Part shown: positions 57,638-64,000 of the stretch, piece by piece
How positions within the stretch are numbered: position 1 is the stretch's first letter
Layout of the letters: each line of letters starts with the position of its first letter
Assembly (NCBI GenBank): GCA_029717555.1
Contig: JAMDHS010000050.1
Location: 99,409 to 163,408 of the forward strand
Reading direction: 5' to 3'
From: Peribolospora baueri
Taxonomy: Eukaryota > Basidiomycota > Peribolosporomycetes > Peribolosporales > Peribolosporaceae
DNA: 64,000 nt
The notes under the pieces: model-generated
Told to the model about the DNA's origin: nothing
The model's database searches: none
The model's input: the letters and a program-made list of their open reading frames with translations, nothing else
Position numbers and translations under genes: made by a program

Positions 57638-58694
57638 TCATCGCCTCCCCTCCCTCCTCTGTACTCTAGGGTCCCCCTTGTCCGCTCTTTTCTGTAACTT
57701 CTGCTGTCGCTTGGACAACCCCGGCTCCCCCGAACTGCTACTCTCTTCTGCAGCGGCCCGTCCTCGACCTCCCCCGAGTAAACCGGAGATGCCATTTGGA
57801 AGCAGGTAAGGTCGTATGATTTTTGTGTAGAGCACGTATGAGGCATACGCCGGGATCTGCGCGAAGATTGAAGCGGGTCATGGGTCATTGGACGAGCATT
57901 AGTGCATGCGTGTGCGGTCCACCCGATCGATCACTAGAGGTCGCGGAAAACTCACGACGAGGTATATCCACCAGAACTTGTCGGAAAGGATGGCCGTTGC
58001 GACGTGTACGAACCATGTCACGTAGACGATATCGAACATGTAGCTGTTGGGTGGAGGAGATATCCATCGTCAGTGAATGAAGCAGGGCAACAAATTGCAG
58101 CCTCGAACCGTGCAACCTTCAAAGGTCGCCGTGACTTTACATTAATCCATGAGGCCCAGCGGCTACTCACGCCGTCAAACCTTCCTGTGCGAGATCGTCG
58201 CCAGCGCTGATGAGAGCTCCACGGGCATCAAACCGCGGAGTGCCCATCGCTTCGAGCTGGCGCCAAAGCACAACCGCAATTCCCGTAGAAGCCACATAGG
58301 CGAAGAGGAGGGTGTACGTGAGAGAGGATCGGAAGAGGACGAGGCGGACAAGGATGTGCACCAGCTTGTTAGGAGAACAGGACCGGGTGAGTCCGTAAGT
58401 CGAGCGATTGGTGGTGAGCAGAGCAAACAGATGACCTCAAATCAACTAGTTCCCAGTCTTCTGGTCCTGATTCTATCTTTGCGTGGCCTTAGACTCACGT
58501 TAGAGACGAGGAACCCGATGCGCAGAGTCCGGAGCGTCTTTGCATTCTCCGCCGCGATGCGCTTCTGCGAAGCGTTGGCCTAGAGCGATGCAGATCGAAG
58601 GAGCGCACCCGATGAAAGCACAATGAGCCGACAGGCCACTTGACTCTATGGACGGACACATCCTTCACTGATTAGTTGTGCAGCTACTCACCAT
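57638..58694 (-). CDS. SND2: SRP-independent targeting protein Snd2 / TMEM208 family
   Basis: ER membrane protein of the SND route for SRP-independent insertion. The start codon (58694-58692) stands alone in exon 1, followed by GTGAGT; exon 2 from 58579 gives ANASQKRIAAENAKTLRTLR and IGFLVSN. Exon 3 gives HILVRLVLFRSSLTYTLLFA and YVASTGIAVVLWRQLE, then DLAQEGLTAYMFDIVYVTWF, VHVATAILSDKFWWIYLV, and AAYVLYTKIIRPYLLP. These are the hydrophobic segments and the GLT-YMFD-YVTWF motif typical of TMEM208. The C-terminal tail is cytosolic and basic (LSKRQQKLQKRADKG). About 195 residues, usual for the family. Confidence 0.92.
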
Positions 58695-58881
58695 GGCGAT
58701 GTGATCTCTGAATGTCGGTAGTCGTCGTGATCGTGCCTTAAGCCGGTCGAACCTTCTGTCATCGCGACCGCAGCAGATAAGCTGGCCGACGTCCCAGATA
58801 GGAACTGGCTTGAGCAACACACACCCTTCATTGCCTCCTGGGGCAAGACTTCGAAGTAGCGATTGGATTGGTTAGCCAGTC

Positions 58882-61158
58882 ATGTCTTCGTCCACAGCCG
58901 TGGGCGGAGGGTGTGCCCAGCGCGGTCGGCTCTCTCAAGCGGACGTTGGTCCAAACTCTCATTCCGCAAGCTCGTCCAGGTAGGTGCGTGGTCCCGCGAA
59001 CAGCAACCTTCGAAAACAGCTCACCTCGAGCCACCGCCTTGCCCCATTTTCCGTCCAGCGCTATTGCTAGCGAGTCTGTGCACACGTTGCCGGTCGATTC
59101 TGACAGAGATGACGTGGATCAGCTGTCGACGATACGGAGAGAAGCTCGTGCAGCTTTGGATGCGAACCGTCGCAAACAGGAAGCCATCGTCAACGTCATT
59201 CGTCTTTTGAACGAGACCCAGGGGGAGCTGGACTCGTTATGGGTGAGCATCTATCTTTTCACCTGGATGGTATGGAAACATATTTGAGGCCTGTTGTCTT
59301 CGTCTTACGCTCCATTCCGCTTCATCCACGCCTCGACTCCCAGGTTCGATTAAAGCGCGCCGAGGCTGAGCTGTACGAGGAGCCGACTCAGCACATTTTC
59401 TCTTTGCACGGCAAGCAAGCTATTTTGCCCCGTTTTGACGGCCTGTTCTATGGAATAGATGCTCTTCGGGAGCGGACGAGAGAAGCCGAGGAGCTCCGAT
59501 TGCTCGTCAGCAATAGGTCATGTAAGTCTGTGAGCTCGCACATCCAAAGGAGGGCAAGGATATGCTTATTAAAATTGCAAAATCGTTCTCTATCTGCCTG
59601 CTTTCTCGATAATCAGGGCCGAACAAGTCCAAAGACCTTCTAGCGGATGCGGTATACAAGTGTAACCAACGCGAGTACGCCAAGCTGGCGCGAGCTCAAG
59701 GAAGGGACATTTACGAAGCTTTGGACGAGATTGAAGAAGACAAGCTTATGCGCGACACTGAGGCTCTGGATTGGGGTTGGATTGCTAGTGAGGTGCGTAG
59801 GGCGGCGAGAATTGGCCTACTCTGGTTTCTACAACGCTCTTTATCCGATCGAGCATCTGCATACTCAATCAAACTTCTGATTTTCCCTGTGTATGCTCGA
59901 TAAGATTGGCACACATTTCCCAGCCGAATGTCGGATACAATGGCTGGAAGAAGACCACCCAAGCGTCAGGCGAGGAGATTGGGATGTGGACGAGCTCGAA
60001 CTGCTCAATGACCTTACAGTCGGGAACGGTCCGAAGGATTGGATCAAGATAGCCCAGGAGCTGGGTGTGCGTGTTTTGTACTCTTCCCTTGTCCGTAAGA
60101 GTGTGTTGTTTGCTTGTCAGGCGACGATATTGATTTCATATTTGATATTGCGTTCACGCCTGAGCAGACAGGTCGGACGGGGATGCAGTGCTTGCTCGCT
60201 TATCGGCGTTGTTTGCACCCTCCGGCGAAGGTTCCTTGGACGACTACGGAGGATGAGCAGCTTCGGAAGGCAGTAGAACAGTATGGAGACAGTTGGGTGG
60301 CCGGTCAGTGTGGCAGTCATATCCTTCCTTGTTTCACCCGTGAAGGCGGTCGGATTGATGCCTTGGGGTCTTTCTTATCTCCCTACTTTTGTTCTCACCA
60401 GTGTCCTACGCCCTGGGATTCGCAAGGCCCCCCATCTCGTATATGAACCGGTGGACAAAGTCGCTCATGCCCACCATCAAGCGGGGCAAATGGGCACCCG
60501 AAGAGGATGAGCTGCTTCGTCAGGCTGTGGCCGAGCTGGGCACGAAATGGACCGAAGTCAAGCAGCGCGTACCGGGGAGGACTGATCCACAATGCAGAGA
60601 GAGATGGGTGAACCATCTTAGTCCTGACGTCAAGAAGGGCAACTGGACAGAAGCGGTGAGATGTCCATCCAGTGTGTTTTGTCCTCGATTGGAGAGAATG
60701 CCATTCTGACACTGTGGTTGATGTCTGATCGGAATTGATACATTGGTGCATGCAGGAGGACATTCTTCTGCTCAAGGCCAAAGACCAAGACAAGCTGTCG
60801 TGGGTGGAGATTCAATCGCTGCTCAAGGGTCGTACAGACAGCCAGGCAAGTCCGGTGTCCAGCCAGTATAGTCTCCTTCCGACAGAGAAATTGACGAGCC
60901 GACAAACTTCGACGGTAACTGGCCGTGCCGACCTCATCTCCCTTCTAGATCATGAATCGGTATCGCACCTTAAAGAAGGACCAGAAGGATGGTAAGCGAA
61001 AGGCCAAGCAGCAACATGGCGGCGACGAGAATCTTGAGGACGCAGACGGCGGTGATTCGTCCAGACCTGTTACCAGCTCGGCTTCTTCATCGCGATCTAC
61101 TCCGAAGCGCTCGAGAGGCCGACAGACGAAAGTGAAGGGGCGTTCGACTCCGCTGTAG
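58882..61158 (+). CDS. SNAPC4 (SNAP190)-like Myb protein with 4.5 Myb repeats
   Basis: SNAPC4 is the DNA-binding subunit of the snRNA-activating complex that reads the proximal element of Pol II and Pol III snRNA promoters. Ten exons: 58882-58979, 59020-59242, 59344-59521, 59617-59792, 59905-60064, 60172-60303, 60402-60655, 60756-60845, 60949-61158 (and possibly one more small 5' choice). The N-terminal region is helical (EARAALDANRRKQEAIVNVI). A half repeat (IGTHFPAECRIQWLE) is followed by four Myb/SANT repeats: RGDWDVDELELLNDLTV, PWTTTEDEQLRKAVEQYG, RGKWAPEEDELLRQAVAELG with GRTDPQCRERWVNHL, and KGNWTEAEDILLLKAKDQ with GRTDSQIMNRYRTLKK. The 4.5-repeat layout is the SNAPC4 signature. The basic C-terminus ends GRSTPL. 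The start MSSSTAVGG fits best in phase. Confidence 0.8.
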
Positions 61159-61592
61159 GTGCCTCGTTCTCAGGTCGCTATGCCTACGGATTCCAGGTCG
61201 ATATTCAGCAAGAGATCAACTTGACCAGCCATACCGCCACGCCGAGCGTGCCGATGCGCCTCCCCCGGCGCTAGGCCGAGGCGACAGTGGAGCCGTCATC
61301 GCGCGTGGAGAGGTGCAACAGTCCGACCGTTCTGGCTACTGCACGTGGGATGAGAAATGAGCCCGACCATACCCCAACTAGCCGTGGACGATACCCGAAC
61401 TTGACGACCGTCGCGTCCAAGCGCGATTGTATTTTTAAAACGCGTTGTAGCTGTAGTTGTAGAGTACAAGTAGGTAGGCCTCAGTAAGAGGAGAAGGCTC
61501 GGTCGCCCTTGCCATTGGTGCGGCGCGGACGATTACGGCGCGGATGCTCTATAGAGTATGCGGATAAGAGGAAAGCCGAGCGCCGCGTAAGA
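61159..61592. other. Convergent region between the SNAPC4-like gene and GPN3
   Basis: No family-bearing frame and no RNA gene seen in 434 bp. A short TTGTAGCTGTAGTTGTAGAG stretch near 61443 is simple sequence. Confidence 0.5.
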
Positions 61593-63214
61593 TCATTCTT
61601 CTGCAAAGTCGCCTTCGTCCATGTCCTGCGAGCGATGGGCGCCACAAGAGCAAGAGGGAGAAAAAGAGATGTGAGTGCCTTCCAATGGCCGATGACAAGT
61701 GTCGGCAGTAACCGACCTTTGGCTCCTTGACTTCCTCGTCTTCTCCGTACTGCATCGCATTATCGATGTGGGAGAGGATAAGACCGACAGAGTCCTCGTC
61801 CGTCACGTCGAGCGGTAAGAAGGAGACCATGTTGAAATCGTCGATCTGCCATTTGCGCGAGATGAGGGAATCGAGTGGGATCGATTCAGCGATCAGACAG
61901 GGTCGCGATGGCATTTCTGCAGAGGAGAGAAGGCGGTAGAGCAGCCTACCAGCTGGACGATGGCCTCATTGAGGGCATGGAATTTTGGGTTCATTTCCGC
62001 GTTTGCTTCGTCGGCCAGAAGCAATGGATCTGGGTTGAGGTATCTGGGAAGGGGAGGTTGGGAGGGGAAGACCGCGACAAAGGAGCATAAGCCTGGGCTG
62101 TAGCGGCAATGAAGAACATAGCATGAGTCACAAAAAGCACCTTTCCACTTCGCGCTTGCTCGCTTTTCTCTTTCCTGTACCGGTCTCTCCTCGTTTGACG
62201 AGATCCATCTTGCTGAGCACGTTGATATGCGGCACCTCCAGGTTGATCATGGCACTCATGGCGGAGAGCACTCCAGAAAAGTATTTGCTCTTGTCCTCCA
62301 TGAACTGGGATTCAAGCAGATAGGCCGCACAAAGACGGAAGTTGAGGTTGACGGAGAGGACGTTGATGAGCTTGGACATGATGGGGAAGTGAGTGTAAAG
62401 CTCGATTTGGCCTACGCGACAACAGAACAGACACGCATTAAAAGGGACAGCAAGGTGAGCGCAAAGCATCGGCAGACCGTCTCCCAAAAGCTTGACAAGA
62501 GTCACTCCGGCTCACCGGGGCAATCGATGATGATGTAGTCGTCCTCGTATGGTCCCAGCTCGTCTTCCAACCAGTCCAAATTCTGAAGCAGGAACCTGAA
62601 GAGCAACATCACCAAAGCATGGGAGCAAACATCAAGGCAAAAGCAAGCAAATTGTCACCCCATTCGTACAATCTGAGTTGCTAGCGATTCATCCTCTGGC
62701 GCCGGCCACGTCTTACTCACTCGAAGCAATAGATCAACCCGCCATTGGGCCCGTACCCCAATTCCTCCATCACATCCTCCAAGCTAATCAAATCCCGAAT
62801 ATCCACGCTTGGCTCGTACTCAAACTGTTCCGCCGCCGGGTCCAGATTGAAGAGGTGGATATGCCGGCCGCTGTTTTGGGCGTGCGCAATGAGTGCGGAG
62901 CAGAAGGTGGACTTGCCTGACCCAGCCGGGCCTGCGTGAAAGAGGCGAAAGAAATAATGGGTCAGAGGAGAGACTAAGGAGCAGAATGCCAATGGCCTGC
63001 AAGACGCCGGACATCATAGGATGTTGCTCAAGGCACTAAGGTCAGTCTCGATGTCAACAACACTCACCAGATACTAGGACAGCGTACTGTGCCCAGAGGG
63101 AAGAACGCACAGAACCAACAGGCGAAGACGTCAACCCACCGTCGTAACTCCTCTGCGCGCCACTGCCTCGCCATTCAACCTGTTATTTCTGGGCTTATCG
63201 AGACTCACCCTCAT
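61593..63214 (-). CDS. GPN3: GPN-loop GTPase 3
   Basis: Small GTPase for assembly and nuclear import of RNA polymerase II. Exon 1 is ATG AGG only (63214-63209); exon 2 is 19 nt (63086-63068); exon 3 begins about 62934. Joined they give [20 protein letters not shown], the usual GPN3 N-terminus with the P-loop. Then [40 protein letters not shown] with the GPN insertion, [37 protein letters not shown] (G3), [29 protein letters not shown] (G4 NxxD-type SKMDL), and [13 protein letters not shown]. The last short exon gives [10 protein letters not shown] and the stop at 61593. About 290 residues, as expected. Confidence 0.94.
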
Positions 63215-63572
63215 GTTGGTCACGACGGGCTTGTGAGCCGCCCTTTTCCCAGCTGTCTCTCTTAATGCTCTCTCGGGAGGAGAATCGAAGGCGGAGAGTG
63301 ATCGGAAGATCGGAAGGTGATCGGCCGCAGCTTTCGGAGCGCTTCAGCCTTGCATGAGCCCTTTCTGTCTCAGGTCACACCCATCCTTTCGCTCCGATTC
63401 GAAGTCTAGATAAATCGAAGTCTAGATAAATTCCATTCCTGTTTCTTTCCATATTGCCAAATTGCCAAAAAGGAGAGAGGGATGGGAGGTAGCCTGGATA
63501 ACACGGAGGAGTGCGGTGCGAACCGTCGAGAAGAGCAGGAGCGCGGCCGCAGAGTGCACAGCGGCGAGACGC
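63215..63572. other. GPN3 upstream region
   Basis: 358 bp between the GPN3 start and the stop of the glycine-rich gene, both on the minus strand. A direct repeat of about 17 bp (AATCGAAGTCTAGATAA and its partial copy) lies at 63398-63431. Otherwise nothing recognised. Confidence 0.45.
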
Positions 63573-64000
63573 TCAGTTGCCGTTGAAGCCGCCAAAGTGG
63601 GTGTCGAGGCCGCCCTGGTTGCGGTTCCTACCACCCCTGCCGCCCCTGCCACCCCTGCCACCGTTGCCGCCGATGGCGACGCCGTTTCCGGAGCCGAGGC
63701 CGAGGCCGCCGAAGCCGCCCTTGGAAAAGCCCTTGGCGAGGTTGTGGCCGGAGCCACCCTTGCCACCCTGCATCATGGAGGAGACATGCGGAGCCAGTCT
63801 GATTGAGTCATGACAGACCTTCGGTGAAGAAGGAAAGTACAAGAAGTGGTGGAGACGAAAAACTCACCCAGCCACCGTTGGCCATCTGCTTAGCTGTGGC
63901 GTTACCCGACTTGTTACCCTTGTCGTTGCCGTTACCGGACAAGTTGGCCTAGAGAAGGTTCCAAAGAGGGATCACCAAAAGTGAACGCTTCGATGAGTTT
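63573..64000 (-). CDS. Glycine-rich protein, 3' part (runs off the right edge)
   Basis: Two and a half exons on the minus strand: about 63949-63869 (ANLSGNGNDKGNKSGNATAK, ending MANGGW) and about 63769-63573. The latter gives GGKGGSGHNLAKGFSKGGFG, GNGGRGGRGGRGGRNRNQ and ends THFGGFNGN. The Gly/Asn/Arg-rich, RGG-bearing composition suggests an RNA-binding or disordered low-complexity tail. No folded domain is visible in this part, so the family cannot be named. The bases beyond 63950 are intron or the previous exon. Confidence 0.6.

Noticed and set aside
1-64000. CRISPR arrays, bacterial operons, rRNA genes
   Set aside because: No regular spacer arrays, ribosome-binding-site-linked operons or rRNA sequence were seen; spliced genes throughout show this is fungal nuclear DNA.

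Overview
The window looks like nuclear DNA of a GC-rich, intron-dense basidiomycete fungus. I favour a Pucciniomycotina-type yeast such as the Microbotryomycetes, but that placement is an inference from style (short introns, mostly GTGAGT/GTGAGC donors, high GC at third codon positions, fungal protein families) and not from a marker gene. Genes are packed 100-700 bp apart on both strands. Exon joins given below were worked out by eye from splice signals, reading phase and family motifs.

Layout. Left edge: a partial MOB1 kinase activator (-). 1.1-3.2 kb: an inverted copy of a dispersed repeat. 3.9-14.7 kb: SEC7 Arf-GEF and a secreted GH1 beta-glucosidase (both -). 15.6-19.8 kb: a small twin-CX9C protein (+) facing the tRNA-dihydrouridine synthase DUS3 (-). 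20.2-23.9 kb: two more repeat copies and no convincing gene. 24.3-31.5 kb: a weak acidic ORF, a membrane-anchored protein of unknown function (-), acetolactate synthase ILV2 (+) and a metaxin-like outer-membrane import factor (+). 31.8-35.2 kb: tRNA 2'-phosphotransferase TPT1 and exonuclease REX4 (both -). 35.4-38.5 kb: a mobile-element graveyard holding a broken Copia reverse transcriptase, two tRNA-like Pol III-type elements and a stray exon of ribonucleotide reductase. 38.6-44.7 kb: BRF1 (+) convergent with a hexokinase (-). 45.3-48 kb: a broken SDR/PRISE-like reductase abutting a fourth repeat copy. 48-64 kb: a dense housekeeping block of TFC6-like TFIIIC subunit (+), NIP7 (-), proteasome alpha6 PRE5 (+), splicing factor CWC21 (-), mitochondrial bL19m (+), SND2/TMEM208 (-), a SNAPC4-like Myb protein (+), GPN3 (-), and a glycine-rich protein (-) running off the right edge.

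Functional themes. Three factors of small-RNA gene transcription (BRF1 of TFIIIB, a TFC6-like TFIIIC subunit, a SNAPC4-like 4.5-repeat Myb protein) and four tRNA/rRNA maturation factors (DUS3, TPT1, REX4, NIP7) lie within 45 kb; this is probably chance, but noted. The most unusual material is non-genic: a dispersed repeat whose copies keep a promoter-like TATA/ATG/5'-splice-site module, and a pair of tRNA-like elements with A box, B box and a T-run. The genes also show extreme 5' exon splitting: start codons that stand alone in exon 1 (PRE5, SND2), an 8-nt internal exon (PRE5), a 19-nt exon (GPN3) and one GC-AG intron (SNAPC4-like).
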